Positions 22,085 through 35,892 of a stretch of 64,000 nt of DNA are shown here, piece by piece. The position numbers and the translations under genes are program-made. Every line of letters begins with the position of its first letter. Positions within the stretch are counted from its first letter, which is position 1. Source of the DNA: Paralvinella palmiformis (taxonomy: Eukaryota; Annelida; Polychaeta; Terebellida; Alvinellidae); assembly GCA_025642065.1 (NCBI GenBank), contig JAODUP010000021.1, positions 626,001 to 690,000 of the forward strand, in the 5' to 3' direction. The notes under the pieces are model-generated. The model saw nothing but the letters and a program-made list of their open reading frames with translations. It ran no database searches and was not told where the DNA came from.

Positions 22085-24519
22085 TCTCTCTCTCTCTCTT
22101 TATATATATATATATGTATGTATATCAAGGTTAGAAGTTAATATGAAATGGATAGTTGCCAGTCTGGCCACGAAGACAAAAATGAATGTTCCCCTTCTGG
22201 AAAGTTAGTGGCTTGGCAAGCAGTGATTGTAAAACATAGATGAAATGTCATGCAGTATTTGTTATGCTATTGTATTGCTTTATAATAGCTCACTGTTAAA
22301 CTTATAATAAAAACATAACCAATAATTAAAATTAGTTTTATAGTATTATTTTACAAACTTATTTGTAAACATGAAGTCACACTAACTATTTCATATACTG
22401 ATTATGGGTGATTTCTGAATTCTTAGTTTGTGCAAGATCCATTGTTGCACATTGATAAATGTTTGATTCTACATTGTATTTGTGCCTTGCTTGTAATCTT
22501 TAAAGGTATACTGATAGTGATAGATATATAACATATTGACTTTGTTTTCATATGTTTCATGCAAATTTGTTATATTTTTGTAGTTACTAGAAGCACTTAG
22601 AATTTATGGCTATAAATTTAGAGGAGCACTGATCAAAAGTTACAAACCCTATGTAACTGATAAAGTAACAATACTTGATGCTGTATTTTGTTAATATATT
22701 AAAATAACAGTTCACCTTCATTTCAGAACTTACAGTAATGCAAATTTGCTGACACAAATTATAAATGATATCAAACTATGAACATGGTCAACCTCATATT
22801 TAATAAACCAGTTCAAAGTGCTGGTTAATCAACTCTTAACAGTCTGTGGGCAACACAATTTTGAAGCCAGACAGGGATCGGATGCTTCTGAAATATGACG
22901 TCACTTGATACAATCTGTTTGTATTACACAGTTATGACTAAACAGGAGTCAGCCAGACATGTATTTTTTAGAACAATGGGGTATTTACAAATATTACAGC
23001 ATATATGGCCGAAACAGCATCGTGTTAATTAAATGGTGAAAGAAAACAATATAGTGAAATTACTTACTCTTGTATTTGTAACAAGAAGCATCTATCAAAC
23101 TGTCTGATTTATGAAAATGAACTGACAGACAAGGTAAATTAGTAGTAGTTAGGTTGAGCACAGGGGGCAGATAAAGTTATGAGGATGGCTAAGCCAGAGA
23201 TTTGGATGAGATGGCTACGTGATCCTGGGGTCATAACACGTGACCTTTTTGCTTACCAGCAATCAGTCTGATATGTGTGGCAGGTGTAATGGCTACCCTC
23301 CAATAATTAGGATTTTTCTGCTAAGTATGTGAAGTGTGTATTTCTTCTTGAGTGTCATATATGTTGACGTATTCACCCAGAACATTTCCAAAAAATTAAT
23401 GTGCAAAATTAGGCGGCTAAAGGGTGTAACCTCCAGACATACCAAACTAAGACCTTCACAAACCTAAAGTATTCATTGAATAGATTCAAGGAACCAAAGT
23501 GAAGCTGGGGACATTCTTCTTACTGAAATAAAGTTCTACAGTCCGAAAGGTTGAATATTTTATACAAAATCGTTGGTTTATATGTGTTCCAATCTTTGGT
23601 GTGCAGCAGCAAAACAATTATGACAATTCCCCAAAATGGCTTAATGTCCGTAATATACCATGATAGAAGGTATACTTGTCACTGACTTGTTAGCCCATAT
23701 TGTCTGTCAGGTGTCTTGTTCTATAAAATGAATAGTAATGAATCAATTTATGGCTGCAAACTCCAGTGTTGTCACTAGGTGGTATCTCAAGCACATGATA
23801 CTTTAAATACGCCATCTTACAATAACATCATACTTAGTTTGACATATCATAACAGTTATTCAGAATAATTCATGCAGAGGCATGTTCGTTCTCATTTTTT
23901 ACAATTAATATATGAATAATTGACTAATCCATTTTTTTTTAATGAAATAGTATGAATTTACCTATCTACAAAGTCTTATTAAACTCTACGTGGGTTAACT
24001 CCACACCCAGTGGCATTCCTTCACAGTGTGGATCTTAATGCTCACCAGATGTTAGCAGAATCATATATGAAACTATTTCTTAAGACTAATCTTGAACATA
24101 TTATTAAATAATTATCATCAAAAGGAATTTTTTCTGACTCATTAAATTAATGCTTGTAATAGTGTTAACATTAAACCTTACAATTTGTTTTTGCTCAGCT
24201 GATCCTGAGAATAACTACCAGTGATACATAATATATCTGTAGTAACTAACACACCAGCAATATATAAACATCAGTTTCAATATTATCTGCAACATTAGCT
24301 ATTACTTAAGAAACAGTTATAGGCTGAATTGATCATATTTGTATTATTATGTTTTGCCAGTATGTACATGCATGTATGATCATACAACCTTACACATTCA
24401 CAGACCACACGACCCAGATATTAACATCACTGATGTTAACCAGTGTATTACAAAGGTGACCCAAGTACACACGCACGCGCGCAAATACACACTTCTGTAC
24501 ACTATGTCTTCAAAGTGTG

Positions 24520-24535
24520 TGTGTGTGTGTGTGTA
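24520..24535. repeat. Short (GT)n
   Basis: Eight GT units. Confidence 0.9.
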
Positions 24536-24575
24536 TGCTCATTTGGTAATATAAAACTTAAATGCCATATATATT

Positions 24576-24595
24576 CAGGGTTCCCACGCATCCTG

Positions 24596-24633
<38 letters not shown>

Positions 24634-25678
24634 TCCTACCATATATATTAAATACAGTCAATATATATTTAACATTTCACATGCCTTTATTTGTATCTGG
24701 TTCAATTAGGGATGAAGACCACTTCAGTAAACCAAATAAGCAGAGTTGGAGTCTAACCCCGGGCCGGGTTAAACTAGTTTAGCCCAGCCCAGTGGCATAA
24801 ACCTGGATAGTACTAGATTAATCCGTGTTTTACCAGGGTTTTCAAGAAATGCATTGGTTCGAACCTTGGCATGGCCATATCTGAAATGTGTTTCATCTTT
24901 GACTTAGCTTCATTACCTTTGGAGGTCACTCAGCCCATTTAGCCTATCATGTGCCCAAAAGTGGCAGTAAAAGTAAAGCATCAATCATCATCATTATCTG
25001 TCTTCCGTCCAGTCCAGTTCAACCTCAATGGAGAGGTTTTTCTCCAATTTCGGTGCTATCTAAACCAAACTACGTAACAGGTTGGGCCAGGAGAAAGCAG
25101 ATAACCTTGTCTTTCGCTAATGAGAACTTTGTGATGGTGCAGAGTTAGACTGGTGAGCATTTGAACCCTTTTGTTATGGTTCTGTGTTTTTTATGTACAA
25201 TTATTGACATATATGTGCATACTGTTATTTATGTGCTTTATGTAAATAATTAATGTTTATTTCACATTTTGTCTGTTTCATTTAAACAATTAGTAGTAAA
25301 TCATGCTTGAGAATTAGTTTAAACCTCCCAACCTTGCAAATAAGGAAGGGGACCACATTTTTATTTGAATAGCCTTGTATTAACAATTTTTTTAATATTT
25401 ATAGACAATTTATTTAGTTAATGATAAAAGTAATCCCGGATACATTAAATGCTTTAAAATGGAACCACTAAGGCATGATATCCCATGTTTGTTAAAATAT
25501 ACGTGGGTGGTTCAGACAGCTGGATGTGAGGGTGAGGAGGAGGCTGTGTCATAAAAATGTCAATAATCAATTATACATTGAATAAATGTGCTATGATTTA
25601 TTACCCTTACATTTTGCATACTTTGTCCTGGAAAATGGTAAATATTGTCCTGGAAAATAATATTCCATTGGAACCCTG
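24576..25678. mobile_element. hAT-like non-autonomous element, copy B
   Basis: Ends CAGGGTTCCCACGCATCCTG and TTCCATTGGAACCCTG, with flanking 8-mers TATATATT (24568-24575) and AATAAATT (25679-25686) matching at 6 of 8, consistent with an aged hAT target duplication. Contains (AT)n at 24597-24631, a 5'-truncated SINE (24850-24994) and TGTCCTGGAAAATGGTAAAT sub-terminal repeats. No transposase frame. Homologous to 3441-4496. Confidence 0.65.
24850..24994 (+). mobile_element. 5'-truncated family 1 SINE nested in the hAT-like element
   Basis: Begins at the B box region (GCATTGGTTCGAACCTTGG) and continues with ATATCTGAAATGTGTTTCATC, CTCAGCCCATTTAGCCTATC, GTGGCAGTAAA and a (ATC)n tail. The A-box half of the head is absent. 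Confidence 0.8.
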
Positions 25679-26334
25679 AATAAATTCCACATGTTGAAAC
25701 TAGGTTAGAACAGAAGTAGTATTTTGACTGCCTTGGATTTAGGGAATCATATTAATATAAGTCATTCTTGCGATACATATTAATTAGGACAGATGGAGTT
25801 AAAATGTATAATCTGTAGAAGCACTTTTTCTTGAAGTTTACACATTAATTAAATATTTATCTGTAAACCAGAATTACAGTTGGAACAAAACTACTATATC
25901 ACCATCCTAATACTATGTCAGTATGCCACAGCTTGGCCATAGTTAGTATTTGTCCAAAGTTTTGCATGGCAGTTTGGGATACTGTACATTTTTAGAAATC
26001 ACAGGTTGCATTAATTGCATTCATGCTTAATCAGTCTTGTTAGATGCTATCTCCTATGTTAATTTCTCAGTTAATTTTATAATAGTGAAATCTGCCAAAA
26101 TGCACTTATTAATCTGTACAAGATATCATAACATAAAATTAATAACATCTTTTGCAGTCTCCATTTAGGATGCCTGCTTGAAAGCGTGTGTTGTACTTGT
26201 TTGCACCTGTATATAAAACTTGCATAGACTGCAACAACTTACCTCTAAATCAGATATAGAGTGCTGATGAATCAGCAGTGTGTTATTGAATGTTACATCA
26301 TGTCACTAATGACAAATCATATCATTGGTCTCTC

Positions 26335-26452
26335 TGTTTGTTTGTTTGTTTGTTTGTTTGTTTGTTTGTTTGTTTGTTTGTTTGTTTGTTTGTTTGTTTG
26401 TTTGTTTGTTTGTTTGTTTGTTTGTTTGTTTGTTTGTTTGTTTGTTTGTTTG
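26335..26452. repeat. (TTTG)n microsatellite
   Basis: About 29 uninterrupted TTTG units. The long frames on both strands here only translate the repeat. Confidence 0.98.
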
Positions 26453-28348
26453 TACATATTGATGCATGTAAGTGCCATAAGTATAGCATTCATTTTCTAC
26501 ATTCATGTCAAATGTTTGTAAAATTGGTAGAGTTCAACAGAAAATCCAAATATAGTCCACCTTGTTCAGTTGACAGTGGACTAACGAATTATGAGTTTAA
26601 CACAGTCTAATTATAACATGGCTCATAATTATAACAGGGTACTGTACATGGAACAATCAACAGGTCATTGATGGTCATGATCCAGATGTTCAGATTTCTT
26701 ATTGGATATTGTATGTACATCATATTTGGATATCACTGTCCAGTGATCACTCTTGCTAGTAAAGGCACTTCATTAAATATAGATTATTATTATTCGTTGT
26801 TCATCATTAAAAAATGGCTTGGTTCTCAGTCCATGCATGTTTTTACTCTATACAAAACCTAATCAGGCCCACGGCAAGATTGACTATCCTTGGTGATTGC
26901 TCGTTTTTATGTTTGTACGACGTATCTGCCAACTTCTGATTCACTCGAAATTTCACCCTTGTAGTATTCAAACAGAAATAGCTTTTTTGTCAACCCAATC
27001 CCACTGTAGATTCAACGATTGAATGGGAAATGGAAAACAGTTTTCTCCTTGGAAGTCTATATCCCTGTTCCTGCATGATTAAAAGAAAGGAGACTTTTTT
27101 GTGCTGCAGTCCCTTTAAACCCAACTTATTCTGCAAACCAACAAGCGGGTATTAGGTATCTTATGTTTACTTCAAAGCTGAACTAATATGAAACATAGCT
27201 TTATTGGGATACTTTTGGGGTGGATGGGGTTGAAAGACTTACTAGCCACAACTATAACCAAACCACATTTGCCGCCGTATCGGCTGACCTGGAAAGATGC
27301 ACATTTTAAGTATTTACCGCAGCTAGACATGATTTATTGCTGTCCATTGGCGTACTTAGCTCTTGCAAATAATGGAGTTACTGGGTGCAAGCTTCGGCTA
27401 GAATTTATGACGGGTGAAATAGCCGAAGCAATTTGCTCATATTGGTATGAATGAGTAGGGTAATAAGAGGACTTGTACATGTTGTAAGGTGGTTAGTTTG
27501 ACCTATTAGGACTGAGTTGTGTGTACTGGTTTTGTCAGCAGTGTACGTCACTGTGAATTAATGCCACGATATGGAAGGTAATAAGATGTAAAACATTTTG
27601 TAGTTTTGTTATTGTATAATAGCCGAGCATATATAGACGCTAGATGTGTGTCTGGTGTTGGTATGTAGGTAGACGTGACTGGGTCAGCTCATAATGTGAC
27701 ACAGATTTGTCATAACCCATAGTCTAGTTAGTTCTGGTGGTGGTGTGATGACGAGGATAGCCCTAAGTGCATACTTGAACATTGTCAGTGACCTGTTTGG
27801 AGTGTGTACGTGATCAATTTGATTCCTTTAGGGAATGTAGACTAGTCTGATTCTTTGTCTTGCGATGCGGTTGTTTGGTTTGAACCAATGTTGGTGATCC
27901 AGTTTCTGTGTTGTCATCGACCTTCATCGGTTGTTAAATCAGTAATAAATTAATATTTAGTTGAACTTGGTTCTAACATGCTGTGCTTATATTCTGGTTA
28001 GCCTATATCTGTTAGACATATTGATGTGCATGATTGATGTTCATTTGGAACAGTTGGAACTGATAAGTACTTAGCATTGAAATGTTTGGAGAGTTTTGTC
28101 TGATATCATTAGGAATTAACAATAATTCCCGTGATATCATTTCACAGAAAACTACTTTTAAATTATTTATTTAAATACATTAGTACATTACAGTGATCAT
28201 GTAGACGAATATGCTGAACCATCAGTGGTTAATGATCTCTGGAAATTTTATGTTTTCTGGTGGTGAAAAAAACTTCGGTGGTAGATACCCTCGCGGCCTA
28301 ATAATAGAAAATGCCATATCAGCACTTCCATTATTAATAGTTTGAAAG

Positions 28349-28787
28349 ATGTCTGTGCCCACAGAGCATTTCATTGTTGAAATAATCTTTGAAAACAATA
28401 TTTATAAACCCCTATTAGAGGAACTTCGGGAAAGTGCAAAGGTGGCAGTTGATAACGCCTGTCTAAAGAGATTCTTTGAGCAGCAAATAGTTCAAAGGGT
28501 TTTGCATATTATATATTATATTATATATTCCGTTTGTTGACATTTTCTATTTAAAAAAATTGTGGTAGTCTGTGCGTAATCACATCTGTTATTTTGTGCA
28601 AACAGACTCCACATAAAAATGTTTTGTCGTATCACAAATACCACCCCCAATTTGAGATGTTTTTCAACCGTTTCTTCTTTAATTAACTATATATTATATC
28701 AAATTTTATTAATCTGCTTATTTGTTTCAGGGTACTGAAAGTGATATAATAAAAGAGCTTCTGTTGGGTTTTAAAGCCGGTTTTTGA
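28349..28787 (+). CDS. Possible small two-exon gene of unknown function
   Basis: Tentative. An ATG with an in-frame TGA two codons upstream opens 50 codons (28349-28498) of protein-like composition, including LLEELRESAKVAVDNACLKR and FEQQIVQR. A weak GT donor (GTTTTG) lies at 28499. A good acceptor (TTATTTGTTTCAG, ending 28730) starts an in-phase segment, GTESDIIKELLLGFKAGF, followed by TGA. The joined product would be 68 residues, acidic-amphipathic and probably helical, with no signal peptide or membrane segment. I do not recognise it. It sits inside the inferred RXR intron on the same strand. Alternatives: a cassette exon pair, a gene remnant or chance. Confidence 0.3.
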
Positions 28788-28984
28788 TAGCCAGAAAATG
28801 ATTTTAGTTGTGGTTTGTCGTTAAACTTGTGACTTGTTGGTAGCTGTCATTTTTGATTCACCACCAAGAACAAATTTCAGCTATCACATTTGATAACTGT
28901 ACTCTGACTAGCTGTGGAAATGGATCTAGCTAAAACATTATGCTGTTAGACATAGATACGGTGTTGCTTATTTAATTATGCTGT

Positions 28985-29050
28985 GGCTCATTGGTAAGAT
29001 ATTTCCTGATGTAGGATGAGCCAGGGTTCAGACCACTGGCAGTCACACAT
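28985..29050 (+). mobile_element. tRNA-like SINE head fragment
   Basis: GTGGCTCATTGGTAAGAT resembles an A box region and CAGGGTTCAGACCACTGG a B box. No body like the other families. Confidence 0.35.
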
Positions 29051-30252
29051 ACTCATTCATTTCATGGATTGTGTGAATCAATGGCTGATCGGCTGTGTAC
29101 TAGAGTGTCCCCATTTCTTTAAAGGAACAAGATATAAAATAAACATACTGTTAGCATTTCATCCTACAGGCAAAAACCTTCTTGTTTTAGGAACAAAACT
29201 TAGCCATAATTGGCAAACACTGTCAGAAGGACTAGTTTATTCAGGATGTTCTTTGAATGTACGCGGAGGAAGACTTTCAGTCTGTCGGGCTACTTCAAAT
29301 ATATCTCAGGATTATAAATTGTATCTGAACTAAAGTATTGTAAAAAAAAATTCAGGTCATCCAATTCTAAATGATTCTTTTTATTCTTCTGCTATCACTT
29401 AGTAATTGACCAATCCCATGGAAGTGCATTACATTGGTTTTTCTGACTCAGATGAGGGATTGAGATATCCTTGGGATAAGGTAGAGGAGTATTTGGTAGA
29501 GCTGCTTCATTTATCCATCTGTACACATTACCAGATAGACTAGCACATAACTATTCAGTCCTAGCATTTAATAGATGTGTAATCAGTTGTTCATTGAAAG
29601 AAAACTACATTACTGAAACAGGAATAGTGATTTGGGACTAATGGCAGGCAAAGAATTACACAGGTTATACAACTTATGTCGATTATTGCCTGATCAAATA
29701 CAGTCCATGTGTTTAATAATATGACCCATCTATTGCCTTCATAATTACTTTTATTACTTAGTAATTAAAAATTAGATAATCAGATGCCCATATTATATAT
29801 TGATTATGTATTAATTTTTATAATTAAATTAGCTCTATTTTTATGGGTTTATATAATCAAATGTATGCAGTGTGTGCACCTTTACACACATATGTGCACT
29901 TTATTATTACTATTGTAAATGTTGCTCCTAAGTGCCATCTTCATTATTGTCAACTATAACCAAAATAATACAAGATAATAAATGATGTTTTGACGTGCTC
30001 CATGATAATAACTAAATACGGCCCATTAATTTATATCATATGTAAATGAGCGACATTTATAATCAGTGGCTGATTTTTTATTAGATTCGTTGTTGCTTAT
30101 ATTTGTTATAAATAAAGCAAGCATTTTACAAATGAAGTTTTATGATTTACACACACACACACACACACAGTGTCATGCTGAATTAGTGGTTTTGTTAGAA
30201 GCCAGAACCCGGGTCATTTGACCAGCCTTAACTCTCAAGTAGTCAGAGCCGG

Positions 30253-30374
30253 CTACTTTCGTTTCCAATGCCAATGAGACGCCACTTTGTGCCATTGTAG
30301 GCCCTTGGAGGCCTAACAATATTTGACCCTGGCATTTCTGTTGGTTCCCTTCCTACTTTATTTCTTAACAAAAT
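30253..30374 (+). repeat. Unknown dispersed repeat, copy 2
   Basis: Inverted homolog of 21023-21136. Shared landmarks are TTTCCAATGCC, GTGCCATTGTAGGCCCTTG, GACCCTGG and ACTTTATTTCTTAACAAAA. An extra CAATGAGACGCCAC is present here. Confidence 0.75.
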
Positions 30375-33300
30375 CAATGCTGATATATTTTGATTTATAA
30401 GAAATAGAAGGATTCAGTTCAGTATCCTCTCTGCCCTTGTTGTTGTCATTTTTTAAATACACTAGTTGATGTGTGCTATTTATTAGCGTGAACAAAACTT
30501 GATGTTAAATTATATACCTGGTAATTATGAAAAATCCCACTCCCAGTCATTGATAAACTGCTGTTTTAACATCTTATATCTGCTCAACATAAGTGTCTGT
30601 TATATATTCTACTACTGCACACCCTAGTACCTGTGACTCTAGTCAGATAGTGGCCATGGGTTAAGAAAGGTCTATATGTATGGTCAATTACATTTCAGTG
30701 CTCATTTGTAATACTTCAGTTGAGGTAAATTTAGACTATTCATGTATGTAATCAAACAATTAATGTATAAGATTTGAGCAAGTTCTATTGATGTTTATGA
30801 TAAGCTGACTTCCTTTTTACTAGTGTTGAGTGACCTGTTAGCTTCTTTCATCATATCAACTGCTGTTCAAATTTTTTAAGTTTTGAAGAATTATTGAGCT
30901 TGAGGTATAACTCATCAAATGAAAAGTGGCAGGGTTTTCCTCAAAGCTCTGATATATGCAGTGAGTAGCACATTATAAACACATATTAGTCAGAAGCATT
31001 AATTCATTTTGAAGCAACAGGTCTAAGTGGTTGGGGTTTCTCTCAGCAAGCAAAAGGTAAAATTACATATTCAGAAATATTTCTGTGGTACCAGTATACA
31101 TATATGGAATAGAAATAAATAATGATTTTTAATTTTTTGTCCTTTTATTCAGTGAAGTGTTTCACACTTTATTTAATATACATAAATGGAAATGTTGAAA
31201 TGAATAGAACAGTAAGTATTCATTCAACATCCCAAACCTGTGACTCCCAAGGAAGGGTGCTTTATTAAATCTACACTTATTAATATTTTCTATCAAAAAC
31301 CCTGATGGTATGTTTGCAAAAACTGATGTATGAGCTCGCATGTATGCGTGCGCACACACAATCCAATAGTTACAAACCTAGTTATCGTCACAGAGGAAGT
31401 ACCATCACATAGTACATGAGCTTACATTATAAAGTAGACAACCTGGATAAGATGCCATTTACTAATGGCTAGATTCTTCTCTACTCTGTCTGTTGTACAC
31501 ATATTAGATGACCTGTTATCTCTAGTACTTCGATAACAGGTGTTGTAATGTGTAATAGTTGTAGGATTATCACCAGTGTTTTGTGTAGCCGTTGGTATGG
31601 GAGCAGCACAATCAATCCTAGGTAGTGTCAGTGAGGAGATTATTTTGTTCCGTACCTGGAGTCTGATGTTGTGAATTGGGTGTTGCTGAGTTTTAAAATA
31701 TTGATTTTGTAGATGATGACAGTGTGCTGTGTGGGTGTTACTTGGTGTGCAACAGTTTATTTAATAGAATGGTTGATAGCAGGCTTTTAATGTCATCCTT
31801 CCTGGTTAATTGGACCTTTTTAGATGACATTGTGGGATGTTATGATTTTCACACTGCTTTAATGTAGTATAACCTTCAGTCCACCCATCATAATAATTTT
31901 ACTTTGTTGTATTGTAATTTGATTATTTATTACTTTCCTGTTGTTGGTGACATTTATAAGTTATGCTTCAAGTGTTTTATTTAATTATTCAAATATTTGT
32001 ACCCTTGTACTACAAGTTGTAGACGTACAGCCATCTATTTAATGTTTGACAAATTACTCCTATTATCATTATTTAACCAAATACTGTCTGGAAACCTCTT
32101 TAATACAGACTTATAGTTATATATTGAACTACTTAAATTCTTCTCTTAAATTGACCAAAAAAAATGTTTATTTCAGTATTGATAGGTTGGTTTTTTAAGT
32201 TTAGTTTCATTTAAAGAATGTATAGACAAATTAAACATTTCTGCATTTAAAGTGTATGCTTTCATTAACTGGAATGAAGTAGCATCTATCATAATGCATG
32301 TCTTGGTCTGCAGCATATCAGTGTTATCTGTAATAAAATGTGCATTTTAGATTTTATCGAGTTTGAGAATATGCTGCTGGAAAAAAACATAAATATCACG
32401 GGCTAGTTTTTTTACTGTCTGAAAGATTTTCAGGAGATGAATGAGAAGTAAGTGTTGTATTTTTGCATATTTTAAATATATAACAACGGTGAGAAGTTTA
32501 AATATGTCTTTATGGGTCTGTAGAAATCCTGTCATCCGCGTACCTGAACTAGTGGGGAAAACTGCTAGCTGTGTCAGTGAAAACATCTATACACTACATG
32601 GACGACTGATAATTTTGCTTTCTCTGATTTGTGATGTTGATTTCATAGAATGGTTCAACACTGACAAATAGTTTGTTTTATATTTGAAGCAATCCTAATA
32701 AATTGTTAACAAAATCCCCTAGCATGGTGATAATATATATTTGCTAACAGATTATTTATATCAACCAACTTATGAAAGTTTTATTTACAATTCAGCAGGT
32801 CTAATTGATAGCATAGGTCACTTACATACTCTGGGTATTCTATAAGCATGCTGATATTCATGCAATCGTTCATCTGTATTGCCTAGCACGAGAATAACCC
32901 ATACAGTATTACACGGATGTCAGATTATTGACAGACTGGTTCACCGCACTACAGTTCATAGCTCTTCAATGCACTAATTCTACCCAGCAGATGAGGAGAA
33001 AATACTAACATAATCAATAAAGTGGAATTTCTTTCCTCCAGTCAGTTCTCAGCTATATCAAAGGATGGATTTGTCTGCACCAGAAGGGAACAGCTACATG
33101 CAGTATATGGTCTAGTACTATCTAGGCACAAATGGAATGATTACTACTTGGTTTGTTCTGGTTCATCCTGGTGCATTTGTATGATTGTGTGGGTGCTAGA
33201 GTGATTGCTTGGGTTTAGTTCTGAAACACCGTCCAAATTTTAGCAAGCACATATTTTGTAGCGGTGCACCTAAGTTCTCTTCTAGCAAACTTGGCAATTA

Positions 33301-33891
33301 AAATTTTGTACACGTTAAAATAACAGTTTAGCACTCTACCGGTGTATATGACCCATTAACACAACCACTGCTCTTATGTACTTTAACGCATTGATCTCCA
33401 CAGATCTCTTTTTGTGTGTGTTTTATTTCATAGGAGTACGGTTACACAGTGTGGGACATACTATCTGGCAGCATTGTTGAATTACAAAGTAGATAGTGAA
33501 TATGTTCACAGTCTAGAGTTTCAGGTAGCTCTATCTATATATGATGATTTGATCTAAAAGGTATACTGTAATCATTTGGATACTTTTTATAGTATTAAAT
33601 GCGTTGGTATAAACCAGGATGTAACTTTACAATCATAACTTTATATATGTTAACAATCTTGTAGATACTATTGCTGCCTTTCATGAACTCTGTATTGTGG
33701 GATGGCTCGATTGAAATTAGACATTCCCAACAAAGAGCCAAGATTATAAACTAACACATACACTTCTTTAATAATAAGTGTATGGGTTAGAATTTAAAAA
33801 CGTAAAGTTAAATTGAAACATCACACCCATAAAATGTCGGAGTTTAGGTCCAGTAATAATAGGTGCCTTCAAAAATAGTTAGAAAATTAAC

Positions 33892-34079
33892 TGATGATTG
33901 ATGTTTAATGGCCACTTCTGTGCACATGGTATGCTAATGGGCCGAGCGACCTCCAAAGGTAATGTAGTGAAGTTATCAAAGATGAAACACCCTTCAGATA
34001 TGCTCACGCCGAGATTTGAACTCAGTTGGTACAGATCTGTGGTCCAATGCGCTACCAACTAGACCACTGAGGCACCCCT
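33892..34079 (-). mobile_element. tRNA-derived SINE, family 1
   Basis: Antisense full-length copy: GATGATTGATGTTTAATGGC, GGTATGCTAATGGGCCGAGC, GATGAAACACCCTTCAGATA, a GAGATTTGAACTCAG B-box complement, and ACTAGACCACTGAGGCACCC. Confidence 0.87.
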
Positions 34080-35824
34080 AGAAAAGTACAGCCTTAAAAT
34101 ATATTTATAGGAAATGCACTATCTGTTGAGGCACTTTAGTGATATTACTTTAATGGTTATATTTGTATGAAAACACATACCATATGATTACGATGTTACT
34201 CTAAAAACACCTCTAATCATTTGTTGTTTGTAATACCATGTCTCAAGTTCAGTAATTTTAACACCTGGTACATTTTTGTTGGTTGCAATGTTGAAATGAC
34301 CTAATATTTTATGTGACATCAGTTGAGTATTAGCATTAAGGACTGTTGGTTCAGTTAATTAATCTTAAGATAAACTCCTGTTCACATAAAGGTATTAACT
34401 TCATTCAAGACATTCAGAGGGGGGGGGGGTATTTTGTGGTTTGAATTGATAGTTGAACTGGGTATCGGTCTTTAGACAATTTAATGACGCGCGCGTGTAT
34501 GTATCAAATAAAATAGCAAAATAAAATTTGTATCTACAAGTACAACATTAACTTCAACAGTCTCAGTTCAGTATTTGATTAGAATTTCTTTTGTTTCCTA
34601 TCTTTGTGATCATTGTCTGTTCTAATTAGTAATGAACCACGATTACGATGACCCCTTTATTAGAGTTTGACAAGATTAATCACGCTATATGAATCTGTGA
34701 TAAGTTAATCGTCAATGTGGTTCTAGTCAATCAGCCAGAGTGTGTCGGAATTTTTCTATGCAGTATCTGTATGTTTAACTAAAATACAGCATTTGGGGAG
34801 TCAACTGATCAGGGCGCATGAATTGTACAGGAACAGTTCCAATTGAAACATTAGACAGTGCCGTCTGAAAATTTTGATTCTCTCAAAGCAACTTGAAATA
34901 CTTAATGATTCATGTATTTCTTCTAAGTAGATTTGCCTTCATTCCCAAGATGGCAGCACTAGTATGGTGTAGTTTACTGCACGCCCGCTAGGGGCATTAA
35001 ATTCTAGTTGTAGTCTAGTTGTTGGGTTATTGACTTGTTAATGCATGAATAAACGCCCCCCCCCCCCCCCTGTAGAACAGTCACTGTCTTAAATAGAATG
35101 GTTTACCTAATGCCAATATGGATCTTTGTGTTTTGGCGTAGTTTATTGTATTGATCTCATGATCAGATGGGGGGGGGGATGCCTTGTTCCACTTAATTTT
35201 AATAAGGAATAGCTGATTTTGATGATTATTGATTTGTATTTTTTACTAGTATTAACAAAGTTAGTTGTTACTTTTTCTTCAGCTAAGTGACATTTATCTA
35301 TATTAATGAAGAAAAAAAAAATTATTTATGTATTTGATAAACAGCCATTTTGAGAAACCTATTTATATACATCTACAGCTGTGTATATAAATACCTATAT
35401 CTGCTATATAATCACCTGGACTATTACTCAATAATGGAGGCTTTACATATATGCCACAGTTGTATTTCTCATTTCTGATCATACATTTTATTAGAAATCT
35501 TTGGAACCTGATCAAATATATTTTTAAGATAATCCTTTTGTAATTATCATTATAACAGCTGTTGGTATTGTTGTGTAAAGTAGTGAACCTACTAACTCTG
35601 TGGTTAGTGTTGTAGCCAACTTATTTGTAAATTTGATTGATTCTGATAGTGTGATTGTTAAAAGGGCAGTATAGTGACTGGCTATATCGATTTATATGGA
35701 TATCATTGGTTAGTGAGTGAGTAAGATTTAATGATATATCAGCACATAAAGGTTATTTGGTGTTCTTTGAGATCAGTGGTGATTATATACATATCATTTC
35801 ATTGGCAATGGTATTATATGATAT

Positions 35825-35890
<66 letters not shown>
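35825..35890. repeat. (GT)n microsatellite
   Basis: About 32 GT units without interruption. Confidence 0.97.

Positions 35891-35892
<2 letters not shown>

Larger units (their letters stand above)
15971..28348 (+). other. Putative RXR 5' intron, first part
   Basis: AT-rich, visibly CpG-poor and SINE-poor sequence. Contents recognised: a tRNA-SINE-like piece (17163-17295), a fold-back element (18870-19741), an unknown repeat (21023-21136), SINEs at 21904 and 24850, a hAT-like element (24576-25678) and a (TTTG)n array. No other gene seen. Confidence 0.4.

Noticed and set aside
26261..26610. Frames of VCLF or TNKQ repeats
   Set aside because: Translation of the (TTTG)n microsatellite on both strands; not protein-coding and not a CRISPR array, since there are no spacers.
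27188..27454. 88-codon plus-strand frame starting MKHSFIG
   Set aside because: No recognisable domain, no splice context, AT-rich surroundings; nothing separates it from chance.
29016..29333. 105-codon plus-strand frame
   Set aside because: Starts inside a tRNA-like SINE fragment and shows no family resemblance.
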